Positions 28,001 through 36,264 of a stretch of DNA of 64,000 bases are shown here, one piece after another. The stretch's first letter is position 1, and every line of letters begins with the position of its first letter. Position numbers and translations under genes: made by a program. Source of the DNA: UBA7803 sp036381275 (GTDB lineage: Bacteria > Pseudomonadota > Gammaproteobacteria > Pseudomonadales > Azotimanducaceae). The notes beneath the pieces were generated by a model. It ran no database searches. It saw only the letters and a program-made list of their open reading frames with translations, and had not been told where the DNA came from. The DNA lies in the NCBI GenBank assembly GCA_036381275.1, contig DASVDC010000166.1, positions 23,350 through 87,349 on the forward strand, read 5' to 3'.

Positions 28001-28123
28001 CACCGGGACGGAGGCGCCGGTGTGGGGCAGCGCGACCGGCTCGTCGCCGCCGACCCAACGAGCGAGCGCCGCGGCCGCCATCAGCATCGCCACCCATTGG
28101 GGCCGCGCCTGGAATTGCTTCAT
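25013..28123 (-). CDS. membrane PAS-GGDEF-EAL cyclic-di-GMP signalling protein
   Basis: A 1036-aa sensor. Two short N-terminal hydrophobic segments (about 10-22 and 43-60) are followed by an Ala/Pro-rich stretch and at least three PAS domains (starts such as RFSRIFHSSPDAIVIVRF, RFTQVFTHSPDGILVLRR, RFRGAFENAPIGILLLDP). The GGDEF domain has an intact RPGGDEF at about residue 680. The EAL domain has VECLLRW instead of the usual EAL word near 806, but keeps NISPRQF, VEITETML, DDFGTGYSSL, KVDRTFV and AEGVET. It could make and degrade c-di-GMP. The last residues SVGAVS are encoded by a dispersed repeat. Confidence 0.92.
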   Translation of the reverse strand: MKQFQARPQWVAMLMAAAALARWVGGDEPVALPHTGASVPVDMLTLPVLATAGAWLLWQFARGSRRRQRTCGIAPTVADVPLQPAPSPQPAPPPAPGSASADEPETARPLVLELDSHSRITGCSGASANVLAADPGRLAGVSLLELLPSRVRGVMVEAVRAARATPGTPMALPKLRLQRHDPGRPAASTPPLRLVVTAAADGALRITGAVEERPRLSPAAAPSDDRFSRIFHSSPDAIVIVRFRDGTILDFNASFTRLLGHTREEAIGRVSSELDLWTDPAERKTLIAEFVRRRQITDAEVWFAHRDGRRVPVELSMRFIELGGEICVLTVARDISKRVDAELAARRSEERFTQVFTHSPDGILVLRRADLTILDVNPAFLRGSATNRDEVVGHPLWDLERLADPADLRRFADTLAREGRVSNLEMRLRSARGREFTVLISGAATDIDSEPALLCIIKDITALRHAQEQLRRSEARFRGAFENAPIGILLLDPQGHIFQANRFATELLRYPDRSLDNVHVSRLVPPDERPDLKEQLERLARGSETTIRTERRMLCADGLEIWTNCHLVLQLSAEGEPLYSIMQIADITEMKSSQRRMERLAFYDTLTELANRRLFHDRLQQAVEHCRRHGLRSALLYLDLDQFKRVNDTLGHESGDALLREVAARLLACVRKEDTVGRPGGDEFTILLFDVDSANDAAAVAEKILRALERPITVSGHQLVITTSIGITVIPDDGTDPNALTKNADLAMYRAKEKGRNNYQFFSQELNTNAVQRLRTEYELRRALEHSEFELYFQPTVRLSDHAIVGVECLLRWNHPERGIVAPDEFIRVAEDTGAIVEIGNWVIQEACAAGRLMADQHGAPLVIAVNISPRQFRDPHLVEAIRQSLRRAHLDPKLLEVEITETMLMEDVESAAEIVQRLHRLGIRLAIDDFGTGYSSLNYLKKFPIDTVKVDRTFVTDIPQCSDDMEITAAVIAMAHRLRMQVIAEGVETPAQLEFLTEQACDFAQGYLFGRPMPLKSITDLLTAPTAPRSVGAVS
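25016..25030. repeat. half palindromic repeat overlapping a gene end
   Basis: A GTGGGAGCGGTCTCC half-unit on the minus strand supplies the last codons before the TGA of the GGDEF-EAL gene. Confidence 0.5.
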
Positions 28124-28190
28124 CGTCCTGTGGTTGTCTCTGTCGCGCGGCGGTGGCTATGCTGATCGCATCGCCTGCACGAAGTCGTCC

Positions 28191-28604
28191 ATGAACTTGA
28201 TATTGAAGCTATCGGTTGGCGGGCAGGGGCTCTATGACGTCACGCACAAAGTGGCGGAAGCGGTGAGCCGTTCCGGCGTAACTGAGGGGCTGGTCACACT
28301 CTTCATTCGCCACACCTCCGCCAGCCTGATCATCCAGGAGAACGCCGATCCGGCGGTGCGCCGGGACCTCGAAGCCTGGTTGAACCGGCTCGTGCCGGAG
28401 CACGATCCGCTGTACACACACACCCAGGAAGGCCCCGACGACATGCCGGCCCACATCAAGGGCGCGCTCACCAACACCAGTCTGTCGGTGCCGCTGATGG
28501 ACGGCCGGCTCGCGCTCGGTACCTGGCAGGGCATCTACCTCTGGGAGCACCGCCACCACCGCGGCGAGCGGCAGGTGATCGTCAACGTGATCGGGAGCGC
28601 CTGA
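28191..28604 (+). CDS. yjbQ: YjbQ/UPF0047 family protein (secondary thiamine-phosphate synthase-like)
   Basis: A 137-aa single-domain protein of the UPF0047 family. It shows the family words VTLFIRHTSASLIIQENADP near residue 40, LYTHTQEGPDDMPAHIKGAL near 80, the GTWQGIYLWEHRHH region near 110 and the end RQVIVNVIG. E. coli YjbQ has weak thiamine-phosphate synthase activity, but the native role is uncertain. It is divergent from the GGDEF-EAL gene and overlaps the next, convergent gene by 23 bp. Confidence 0.9.
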   Translation: MNLILKLSVGGQGLYDVTHKVAEAVSRSGVTEGLVTLFIRHTSASLIIQENADPAVRRDLEAWLNRLVPEHDPLYTHTQEGPDDMPAHIKGALTNTSLSVPLMDGRLALGTWQGIYLWEHRHHRGERQVIVNVIGSA

Positions 28605-28998
28605 TCTCGTCCATCCATTGGCGGTGGCGTTCCGGATCGAGAATCATCGACGCGAAATAGAGCAGCATGTCCTTGTGCTCGGGCGTCAGGCGCGCCGTCT
28701 GCATCGCCTGCTCGCCGTCGCGGCCGTTCAGGAAGCGGAAGCAGGACCGGATCGATTCACCGGGACCGAGCACCCGCTCGATGCGCCGGTTCAGCACGTC
28801 GTGCAGCGGCTCGAGGTGCGACTCGTCGAGGCCGACGCTTGCCGGCCGGAGCACCACGTTCATCCAGAGGGTGGCGACCAGGATGCGGTACCGGTCCTTG
28901 TCGACGATGGCTTCGGCCACCGACGCCTGCTCCAGCAGATCGTCGAACAGCGGCGCGAACAGCGCGTCGAGCTCGGCTTCGAGGGGCGGGTTCGACAT
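28582..28998 (-). CDS. hypothetical protein
   Basis: A 138-aa acidic helical protein beginning MSNPPLEAELDALFAPLFDD, with no membrane segment or known motif. I place the start at 28998; longer versions run into the palindromic repeat at 29051-29074. Codon use matches its neighbours and the frame is well kept, so it is probably real. No function can be assigned. Confidence 0.65.
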   Translation of the reverse strand: MSNPPLEAELDALFAPLFDDLLEQASVAEAIVDKDRYRILVATLWMNVVLRPASVGLDESHLEPLHDVLNRRIERVLGPGESIRSCFRFLNGRDGEQAMQTARLTPEHKDMLLYFASMILDPERHRQWMDEIRRSRSR

Positions 28999-29050
28999 CG
29001 GTTTCGAGTGGAACGGTCTTCGGTCGCGATTGTAGCCGTTTGGATGGAGT

Positions 29051-29074
29051 GTTCGCGGCCGGAGGCCGCTCCCA
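29051..29074. repeat. short palindromic repeat
   Basis: TTCGCGGCCGGAGGCCGCTC flanked by G and CCA. It lies in the divergent gap upstream of the acyl-CoA dehydrogenase operon. Confidence 0.75.
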
Positions 29075-29149
29075 GCGCTCCAAGGTGGTTTGCAAAGGCC
29101 GGACCTCGCCATTAAGTTACGCGTCCACCTTCCACCCGAGAGTGACGCC

Positions 29150-30292
29150 GTGCTGCAGTTCGATCGCGTGACGCTGCCGGAATCGAGTGAGGCCCTGCGG
29201 GCCGAGGTGCGCGCGTTCCTGCAGCAGAACGCCGAGCATCTCGAGCGGCCGAATTCGGACTTCACCACCGGGCACGATCCCGAGTTCTCGAAGAAGCTCG
29301 GCCGCCAGGGCTGGATCGGGATGACTTGGCCGAAGCGCTACGGCGGCGGCGAGCGCAGCTTCTTCGAGCGCTACGTGGTCACCGAGGAGCTGCTCGCGGC
29401 GGGGGCGCCGGTGAGCGCGCACTGGATCGCCGATCGGCAGAGCGGCAACCTGATCCTGCGCTTCGGCAGCGAGGCGCAACGCGAGCGCTATCTGCCGCCG
29501 ATCACCCGCGGCGAGAGCTATTTCTCCATCGGCATGAGCGAGCCGAATTCCGGCTCCGACCTCGCGTCGGTGCGCACCGGCGCGCGCCGGGACGGCGACG
29601 GCTGGCGGATCAACGGCACCAAGCTCTGGTCCACCGACGCGCACCGCAACCACTTCATGATCGCCCTGGTGCGCACCGAGCCGCCGTCGGAGAACCGCCA
29701 CGCGGGGCTCTCGCAGATCATCGTCGACCTGAAGAACGACGGCGTGCAGATCCGGCCGATCCGCAACATGGCCGGCGGCGAGGACTTCAACGAGGTGGTG
29801 TTCGACGACGTCTGGGTCCCGGCGGATCGCGTGATCGGCGAGCCGGGCAACGGCTGGCGTCAGGTCACGAGCGAGCTCGCGTACGAGCGCAGCGGCCCCG
29901 AGCGGTTCCTGTCGGCGTTCCGCGTATTCGTCGAATTCACGCGTCTCGCCGGCGACCGGCCGGAGCCCGGGGTGGCGCAGGCGATCGGTCGGCTCGCGTC
30001 GCACCTCCTCACGCTCCGGCGCATGTCGATCTCGGTGGCCGGCATGCTCGAAGAGGGCAAGAGCCCGGAGGTGGAAGCGGCGCTGGTGAAGGCGCTCGGC
30101 AACGACTTCGAGAAGCTGCTGCCCGAGGTGGCGCGCCTCGCCGCAACCGGGCGGTCGACGCAGAGCGCCGAGTACCGGCGCTTTCGCGAGGCGCTCACCG
30201 ACACGCTGCTGTTGTCGCCGTCGTTCACGCTGCGCGGCGGCACGCGGGAAATTCTTCGGGGCGTGATCGCCCGCGGACTGGGGCTGCGCTGA
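29150..30292 (+). CDS. acyl-CoA dehydrogenase, large partner of a pair
   Basis: A 380-aa FAD-dependent acyl-CoA dehydrogenase. The flavin/substrate loop YFSIGMSEPNSGSDLASVRT (about residues 123-142) and WRINGTKLWSTDAHRN are intact, and a DEVFDDVWVPADRVIG-type segment follows. At the C-terminus, where many relatives carry EGT with the catalytic glutamate, this one has GGTREILRG. The GTG at 29150 starts the protein just before LQFDRVTLPES. It overlaps a second, shorter dehydrogenase gene by one base, so the pair probably forms a heteromer. Confidence 0.9.
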   Translation: MLQFDRVTLPESSEALRAEVRAFLQQNAEHLERPNSDFTTGHDPEFSKKLGRQGWIGMTWPKRYGGGERSFFERYVVTEELLAAGAPVSAHWIADRQSGNLILRFGSEAQRERYLPPITRGESYFSIGMSEPNSGSDLASVRTGARRDGDGWRINGTKLWSTDAHRNHFMIALVRTEPPSENRHAGLSQIIVDLKNDGVQIRPIRNMAGGEDFNEVVFDDVWVPADRVIGEPGNGWRQVTSELAYERSGPERFLSAFRVFVEFTRLAGDRPEPGVAQAIGRLASHLLTLRRMSISVAGMLEEGKSPEVEAALVKALGNDFEKLLPEVARLAATGRSTQSAEYRRFREALTDTLLLSPSFTLRGGTREILRGVIARGLGLR

Positions 30293-31254
30293 TGACATCG
30301 AACGATCTGCTGCTGGATTCCGCGGGGCGCATCTTCGCCGATCATAGCGACAAGGCGGTGCTGGACGCGGCGGAGCGGGGCGAGTTTCCCGAACGCCTCT
30401 GGAACGCGCTGGTGGAGAACGGCTTCCACCAGCTCGCGATGCCGGACAGCGGTGTGGAGCTCGCCGACGTGTTCGCGGTGATCGGTCTCGCCGGCCGTCA
30501 TGCGCTGCCGCTGCCGTTCGCGGAGGCGCTGCTCGCGAATCGCTGGCTGGGTGACTCCGCACGGCTCGGCAGCATCGGGCTGGTTCAGGGCGATCGAGTC
30601 GTGGACGTGCCGTGGGGCCGTCGGGCGGAGCTGATCCTCGCGCTCGACGCCGAGCGCGGCGCGTACGCGCTGCTCGACGGCGGCGGCGCCGGCGTCTACG
30701 TCGAACAGGATCGGAATGCAGCCGGTGAGCCGCGGGACGCGGTGCCGCTGCCCGAGGGGGTTACCTGGATGCCGCTCACCGAGCCCGCGGCGGCGTTCCT
30801 CGCCTTGTCACGCGGGATCGCGATGGCCGGCGGTCTCGAGCGGGTGCTGGATCTGTCGCTGCAGTACGCCAACGAGCGCGAGCAGTTCGGCCGCCCGATC
30901 GCGCGTTTCCAGGCGATTCAGCACAACCTCGCGCTGATGGCGGGTGAGGTCGCGGCCGCGCGGCGCGCGGCGGACGCCGCGGTCGACGCGATCGGCGGCG
31001 AGCGCTTCGAGCTCGAGGTGGCGGCGGCGAAGAGCCGGGTCGGCGAGGCGGTGGGCATCGCGGCGGAGATCGCCCATCAGGTGCACGGTGCCATGGGCTT
31101 CACGCACGAGCACCAGCTCCACCACTTCACCCGCCGCCTCTGGGCCTGGCGCGACGAGCACGGCAACGAAGCATTCTGGCAACAGCGCCTCGGGCGGCAC
31201 CTGGCCGCACTCGGCGCGGACCGGCTCTGGGATTTCCTCGCGACCCGTGGCTGA
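30292..31254 (+). CDS. acyl-CoA dehydrogenase-like protein, small partner of a pair
   Basis: A 320-aa acyl-CoA dehydrogenase-fold protein with a shortened middle beta domain. The C-terminal helical domain is clear (LQYANEREQFGRPIARFQAI, then QHNLALMAGEVAAARRAADA and HQVHGAMGFTHEHQLHHFTR). The N-terminal half is weakly conserved. In known two-gene dehydrogenases of steroid side-chain breakdown, unequal subunits such as these make one active enzyme; I infer the same here. Its end overlaps the start of the next gene. Confidence 0.85.
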   Translation: MTSNDLLLDSAGRIFADHSDKAVLDAAERGEFPERLWNALVENGFHQLAMPDSGVELADVFAVIGLAGRHALPLPFAEALLANRWLGDSARLGSIGLVQGDRVVDVPWGRRAELILALDAERGAYALLDGGGAGVYVEQDRNAAGEPRDAVPLPEGVTWMPLTEPAAAFLALSRGIAMAGGLERVLDLSLQYANEREQFGRPIARFQAIQHNLALMAGEVAAARRAADAAVDAIGGERFELEVAAAKSRVGEAVGIAAEIAHQVHGAMGFTHEHQLHHFTRRLWAWRDEHGNEAFWQQRLGRHLAALGADRLWDFLATRG

Positions 31255-32254
31255 ACCCGGCGCAGCGCGGCGCGATCCGGGCGCCGGCCCCGAGCGCGAC
31301 GGCTTCCCCGATCGGCCTCGGGCGCCGCTGCCGATCGCAATCAGCCAGTGCCTGCTCGGCCGGGCCGTCCGCTACGACCGCAGCGACGCCGGGTTCGCAT
31401 TCCCGCACGCCGCGCTCCAGGGGGTGTTCGACTTCCGCGGCATCTGCCCGGAGGTCGGCATCGGGCTCGGTACGCCACGCGACCCGATCCGGCTGGTCGG
31501 TGACGCGGCCGACCCGCGCGTGCTCGGCGTTTCCGACCCGAGCCTCGACGTGACGGAGCGGCTGCGCGATTACGCGACCGAGCAGGCCGCGACGCTCGAC
31601 GCGGTGGCCGGCTACGTGTTCATGCGCGGCTCACCGAGCTGCGGCGTGTTCGACGTGAAGGTGCACCCGGTGGTCGAGGGCGCCGTGGCCGATTCGTTCA
31701 CCCGCAGCGGCCGCGGCGCGTTCGCGGCCGCGGTGATCGGCGCCCGCCCGAACCTGCCGGTGGAAGAGAACGGCCGGCTGCACGACCCCGTGCTGCGCGA
31801 GAACTTCGTCGTGCGCGCGTTCGTCTACGCGCATTGGCGCGCGCTCGAGCGTGCCGGCCTCACGCGCGGCCGGCTGGTGGAGTTCCACAGCCGCCACAAG
31901 TACCTGCTGATGGCACACAGCGTGCCGCACTATCGGCGCGCCGGGCGGTTGCTCGCGGAGCAGGGCGCGCTCGAGCAGCGCGCCGGGGCCTACGCGGAGC
32001 TGCTGATGGCGGGTCTGTCCCGGCCGCCCGGGCGCCGCGGCCACGTCAACGTGCTGTTCCACCTGCAGGGCTACTTCAAGCGGCGCCTCGATCGCTCGGG
32101 CCGCGGCGTGCTCGATCGGCTCATTCACGCGTACCGGCGCGGCGACGTGTCCGTGACCGAGCCGATCGGGCAGATCCGCGAGCTGCTCCGCCAGCATCCC
32201 GATCCCTACCTGGAGCGCCAGGCCTACCTCGATCTGTACGCATCCGAGCCGTGA
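31247..32254 (+). CDS. DUF523 and DUF1722 (YbgA-like) domain protein
   Basis: A 335-aa two-domain protein. The DUF523 half starts with PIAISQCLLGRAVRYD near residue 28 and has the cysteine-bearing ICPEVGIGLGTPRDPIRLV and RGSPSCGVFDVKV. The DUF1722 half has VEFHSRHKYLLMAHS near 210. The fused form is common in proteobacteria and its biochemical role is unknown. I use the GTG at 31247, which overlaps the dehydrogenase stop by 8 bp. Confidence 0.82.
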   Translation: MAEPGAARRDPGAGPERDGFPDRPRAPLPIAISQCLLGRAVRYDRSDAGFAFPHAALQGVFDFRGICPEVGIGLGTPRDPIRLVGDAADPRVLGVSDPSLDVTERLRDYATEQAATLDAVAGYVFMRGSPSCGVFDVKVHPVVEGAVADSFTRSGRGAFAAAVIGARPNLPVEENGRLHDPVLRENFVVRAFVYAHWRALERAGLTRGRLVEFHSRHKYLLMAHSVPHYRRAGRLLAEQGALEQRAGAYAELLMAGLSRPPGRRGHVNVLFHLQGYFKRRLDRSGRGVLDRLIHAYRRGDVSVTEPIGQIRELLRQHPDPYLERQAYLDLYASEP

Positions 32255-32258
32255 TCGC

Positions 32259-32996
32259 GTGGACGCGCTGCCGCCGTTCGCCAGCGTCCTGCTCATCGCG
32301 CTACTGCCGGCGGCCGGCAATCTGATCGGCGCCTTCGGCGCCGAAGCGATCCGGGTCTCGGCGCGAACGCTCGGCATCCTGCTGCACGGCGCGGCCGGTG
32401 TTGCGATCGCCGTGGTCGGGGTCGAGATCCTGCCGCGGGTGCTGCCGCAGCTCTCGCTGTGGTGGTTCGTGCCGGCCGTCTGCCTCGGCGCGGTGGCGTC
32501 GGTGGGGCTCGCGCGCGGCGTCGTGAACAGCACGGCCGGGCTCGAGCGGCGGCACGCCCGAGCCTGGATGGTCTACCTGACCGTGGCGGCCGACCTGCTC
32601 TCCGACGGGCTGATGGTCGGCGTCGGATTCACCGTGTCCGCCGGTCTCGGTCTGCTGCTCGGCCTCGCGCAGATCTTCGCGAACCTGCCGGGCGGTTTCG
32701 TCGCAGGCGCGAACCTGCGCGACAAACGGGTGTCGCGCCGTACCCGGTTGCTGGCGGCGATTTGTTTTCCACTGCCGGCGCTGATCGGCGCGACCCTGGG
32801 CTACCGGCTGCTGCGTGATGCGCCCACCGAGCTCAGCCACGCGGCCCTGGCGTTCACGGCCAGCGTGCTGCTGCTCACCACCATCGAAGATCTGGTTCCG
32901 GAAGCCGACGAGCCGCGCGCGCCGCGGCGCGCCACCAGCTTCGCGTTCACCGTCGGCTTCGTGTTCTTCGCGATCCTGTCGCTCTCGATCGATTGA
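32259..32996 (+). CDS. ZIP-like metal transporter family protein
   Basis: A 245-aa membrane protein with about eight helices. The order of helices and the segments VYLTVAADLLSDGLMVGVGF and LAQIFANLPGGFVAGANLRD resemble TM4 and TM5 of ZIP proteins, but the usual HNxPEG metal site is replaced by DLLSDG. Metal preference, and even transport, are therefore uncertain. The start is GTG, 5 bp after the preceding gene, so it is in the same transcript. Confidence 0.72.
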   Translation: MDALPPFASVLLIALLPAAGNLIGAFGAEAIRVSARTLGILLHGAAGVAIAVVGVEILPRVLPQLSLWWFVPAVCLGAVASVGLARGVVNSTAGLERRHARAWMVYLTVAADLLSDGLMVGVGFTVSAGLGLLLGLAQIFANLPGGFVAGANLRDKRVSRRTRLLAAICFPLPALIGATLGYRLLRDAPTELSHAALAFTASVLLLTTIEDLVPEADEPRAPRRATSFAFTVGFVFFAILSLSID

Positions 32997-32997
32997 A

Positions 32998-34077
32998 TCA
33001 GAGGCGCACCGCCAGGATTTCTCCGGTGCCCACCGGCGGAATGTCGTAGCCGCGATTCGAGATGTAGAGCCGGCCGTCCGGGCCGAACGTCATCGCGGTC
33101 GGGAACGTGAGGCCGTCCACCACGACCTTCAGCCGTCCGGATGCGCCGATCCGCACGACGCGCCCGGCGCCCGGATCCGGAAAACCGCTGCCCTGGCCAT
33201 TGCCGGTTTCCAGCGCGTACAGCCGGCCGTGAGGGTCCACCGCCAGATCCACGACCGCGGTGAGGCCGTCCAGCACCTTCTGGGAGGCGCCGAACGGTCC
33301 CACCGAATAGAGGCCGGACGCGCCGTCCACGATCGGGAACTCGAACAGGTTGCCGACGATCAGGAACGGGCCCCAGCGGGTGATCGCCGTCGGCGTCAGA
33401 TGACCGAACCGGGCGGTGAAGTCGACGACGGTGCGGATGGTTCCGCTTCGGCCGACTTTCAGCAGAGCGCCGCCGTTGGCGTCCAGCACCCAGAGCTGCC
33501 CGAAGGCGGCGGTCATGGAGTAGAAGACGCCTTCCGGCTCCAGGTCGTCGTCCGGTACGTCGACCGGATTGTCAAGCCGCCAGGCGCCGAGGTCGGCGAG
33601 CACGTGCCAGCGCCGGGACCTCGGATCGATCTTCAGGACCGACTTCGGAAACTTCGGGTCGCCGTACGAACAGCCGCCGCCCTGCACCAGCGCGTACAGG
33701 TGCCGGCCGATGAAGGCGACGTCGGCAACGCCTTGCCAGTCCGGAATCTGCGACTGGCCCGACGGCAATCCGCCGAGCACGGTGCGGCGCCGGCCGTGGC
33801 GGTCGATCTTCGAGATCCGCGCCGTTCGGCCGTTGGTGTACGGACCGTAAGGCGGGCCGATCCGCAGGTTCGGGCAGCGGTCGACCGTGCTCGCCGTGCC
33901 GCCGCTGCCCGCTTCGGCGACGTACAGGAGCCCGTCGGGGCCGAACGTCAGGCCGCGGGGATTGTCGAGTCCGGTCGCATGGGTGGAGATCGTCGCAGCG
34001 TGGCTGGGGCTCGCGATCGTCGCGAGCGACAGCGCGAGCGCGATGACCGCGAGACCGTGTCGCCGTGGCAGGTTCAT
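32998..34077 (-). CDS. secreted ScyD/ScyE-like beta-propeller protein
   Basis: A 359-aa exported protein. The ATG at 34077 has GGAGG nine bases upstream and a signal peptide (MNLPRRHGLAVIALALSLAT, cleavage near SHAATI). Repeated strands such as LDNPRGLTFGPDGLLYVAEA, VDLAVDPHGRLYALETGNG and FPTAMTFGPDGRLYISNRGY are the blades of the ScyD/ScyE propeller family. Members are often secreted with no known enzyme activity. It is convergent with the ZIP-like gene and divergent from a regulator. Confidence 0.85.
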   Translation of the reverse strand: MNLPRRHGLAVIALALSLATIASPSHAATISTHATGLDNPRGLTFGPDGLLYVAEAGSGGTASTVDRCPNLRIGPPYGPYTNGRTARISKIDRHGRRRTVLGGLPSGQSQIPDWQGVADVAFIGRHLYALVQGGGCSYGDPKFPKSVLKIDPRSRRWHVLADLGAWRLDNPVDVPDDDLEPEGVFYSMTAAFGQLWVLDANGGALLKVGRSGTIRTVVDFTARFGHLTPTAITRWGPFLIVGNLFEFPIVDGASGLYSVGPFGASQKVLDGLTAVVDLAVDPHGRLYALETGNGQGSGFPDPGAGRVVRIGASGRLKVVVDGLTFPTAMTFGPDGRLYISNRGYDIPPVGTGEILAVRL

Positions 34078-34216
34078 CTTCGGATCCTCCCGTTGCAGCA
34101 GCGGAAGTCTGTGCCGGCCGCCGGAGCCGAGTCCTGACCGGGTTCGGAAGAATTCGGAAGAGGGTGGAAGCCGCATCCCCGCGGTGTACCATCGTTCGAC
34201 GGGAGGGGTTTCGTAG

Positions 34217-36175
34217 ATGGCCTCGGACGCTCGACCCCGTTACGCCTTCGGGCCGTTCGTGCTCGACACGGGGAGTCGGCAGCTTCTGCGCGCCGGTCGG
34301 CCGGTCGCGATCACGGCGCGCGTGTTCGACATCCTGTGCGCGTTGGTGGAGGCGGCCGGCGAGCCGCTGGACAAACGGGAGCTCACCGAGCGGGTCTGGC
34401 GAGGGGTGGTGGTCGAGGAGGGCAATCTCGCGCGCAACGTGTCCACGCTGCGGCGGATCCTGGAGGAGTCTCCCCGCGAACGCCGTTACATCGCGACGCT
34501 GTTCGGGCGGGGCTACCAGTTCGTCGCGCCGGTGCGGCTGCTCGAGGCGCCGGCCGAGGCAGCGGATCCACCGGCGGCGCGCATCGTGGTGCTGCCGTTC
34601 GTCAACCTCGGGCGCCCGGAGGACGCCTATTTCTCGGCCGGCATGACGGAAGAGCTGACGGCGCGGCTCGCCCGCAGCGGCGCGCTGCGGGTCGTCTCAC
34701 GCACCAGTGCGGCGGCGTTCGCCGGCGGTCAGAGGCCGGTACCGGAGATCGGCCGCGAGCTCGGCGTGGATTACCTGCTCGAGGGGTCGGTGCGCTGGCA
34801 GCGCCGCCGGGACGTACAGGAGCGGTTGCGAGTGACCGTGCAGCTCATCCGGGTCGCCGACGACGTGCATCTGTGGTCCGAATCCTACGAGCGGAACCTC
34901 CGCGACGTGTTCGCGCTGCAGTCGGAGATCGCGATCCGGATCGCGCGGGAGCTGCGGCTGTCGATCGAGCCGGCGGTCCGGCCGGTGCTGGAGCGGGCAC
35001 CGACCCGGTACCTGCAGGCGTATCACGCCTACCTGCAGGGCACGTTCATGATGGCGAGGCCGGACCCCTCGGAGGAGAGCACCCGGCGGGCCGTGCGGTG
35101 CTTCGAGCGCGCGGTGGCGCTCGATCCGGAGTTCGCGCTCGCCTGGGCGCGGCTCGCCCGAGCCCACGAGCGGATGGTGCGGCTCGGCTACGACGGTTCG
35201 GCCGCGCGCCGGTTGCTGGCGCACCAGGCCGTCGCCCGAGCGGAAGCGCTCGGCGGTGATCCGGTGGAGGTTCAGACCGCATGGAGCGCCTACTGGCTCG
35301 GGGTCGGCCGCGATGCCGAGGACGCGCTGCGCTCTGCGGAGCGCGCGCTCGCGCTGCAGCCTCAGGACGTCGATGCGCGTTACCTGCAGGGCTTCGCGCA
35401 GCTCCAGCTCGGACAATGGGAACCGGCGGCGTGCACGCTGGAGGAGGCGCAGGCGCTCGACCCGCACAACGCCAACCTGCCCGCGCTGCTCGCACTCGCG
35501 CTCGTCGGCCTGCACCGCCACGCCGAGGCGGAACATGCCGTCGAACGCTCCCTGGCGCTCGAGAGCGATCAACTGCTCGGTTACGTGATCGGAGTATGGA
35601 ATACCTGGGTGTGGCGCGGCGACCTCGTCAACGCGCGGGCGCGGATCGAGGCGCTGCCGCCGCTCGAGGACTGGCGCTTCATGGAGCTGCGCTTCCTGCA
35701 GGCACTCTACGAGGGCCGCTTCGAGCACGCGCTGGAGGTGCTCGAGCCGTTCGCGGGCGGGTGGATGCGCGACTGGGTTCTGGCACGGCCGGTGGTGCTG
35801 TTCGAAGCCCAGGCTTGGCGACTGCTCGGCGAGGGCGCGCGGGCGGATGCGGCGTTCGAGCGCGCCGCGGAGCTGCTCCAGGCGCAGCTTCTCGCGGAGC
35901 CGGGGGACGGCCGGCTGATGGCCTCGTACGCGATCGCGCTGGCCGGCCTCGGCCGGCGTGAGGAGGCGCTGGAGCAGGCGCGCCGGGCGGTCGGCGCGAT
36001 GCGGTACCCGCGGGCGTTCGATGCGGCGACCGTCCGCGAAGACGCCGCGTTGGCGCGGTGCATGGCCGGTGACCGCCGCGGTGCGCGGAAAGCGATCGAG
36101 ACGCTGCTCGCGGAGCCGGCGCACTTCTCCGCCCATCTGCTGCGGCTCGATCCGCGTTGGGCACCGCTGCGCTGA
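34217..36175 (+). CDS. winged-helix transcriptional regulator with TolB/FlgO-like and TPR domains
   Basis: A 652-aa protein. Residues about 8-105 form an OmpR/CadC-type winged helix (FGPFVLDTGSRQLLRAGRPV, then NVSTLRRILEESPRERRYIA). Residues about 115-250 have the TolB/FlgO-like segment IVVLPFVNLGRPEDAYFSAG. From about 255 on there are TPR-like repeats (CFERAVALDPEFALAWARLA, LEEAQALDPHNANLPALLAL). No TM helix is visible between the domains, unlike CadC. Its signal and targets are unknown; the next gene downstream is a possible target. Confidence 0.85.
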   Translation: MASDARPRYAFGPFVLDTGSRQLLRAGRPVAITARVFDILCALVEAAGEPLDKRELTERVWRGVVVEEGNLARNVSTLRRILEESPRERRYIATLFGRGYQFVAPVRLLEAPAEAADPPAARIVVLPFVNLGRPEDAYFSAGMTEELTARLARSGALRVVSRTSAAAFAGGQRPVPEIGRELGVDYLLEGSVRWQRRRDVQERLRVTVQLIRVADDVHLWSESYERNLRDVFALQSEIAIRIARELRLSIEPAVRPVLERAPTRYLQAYHAYLQGTFMMARPDPSEESTRRAVRCFERAVALDPEFALAWARLARAHERMVRLGYDGSAARRLLAHQAVARAEALGGDPVEVQTAWSAYWLGVGRDAEDALRSAERALALQPQDVDARYLQGFAQLQLGQWEPAACTLEEAQALDPHNANLPALLALALVGLHRHAEAEHAVERSLALESDQLLGYVIGVWNTWVWRGDLVNARARIEALPPLEDWRFMELRFLQALYEGRFEHALEVLEPFAGGWMRDWVLARPVVLFEAQAWRLLGEGARADAAFERAAELLQAQLLAEPGDGRLMASYAIALAGLGRREEALEQARRAVGAMRYPRAFDAATVREDAALARCMAGDRRGARKAIETLLAEPAHFSAHLLRLDPRWAPLR

Positions 36176-36264
36176 GCGTCGCCCGACGGTGTGCGCCTGA
36201 CGGGCCGCCGTCGGGCGGCACGGAAGTTGCCCTCGTTCGAGGGTCCTCCAGCAGAGAAGCCGGC

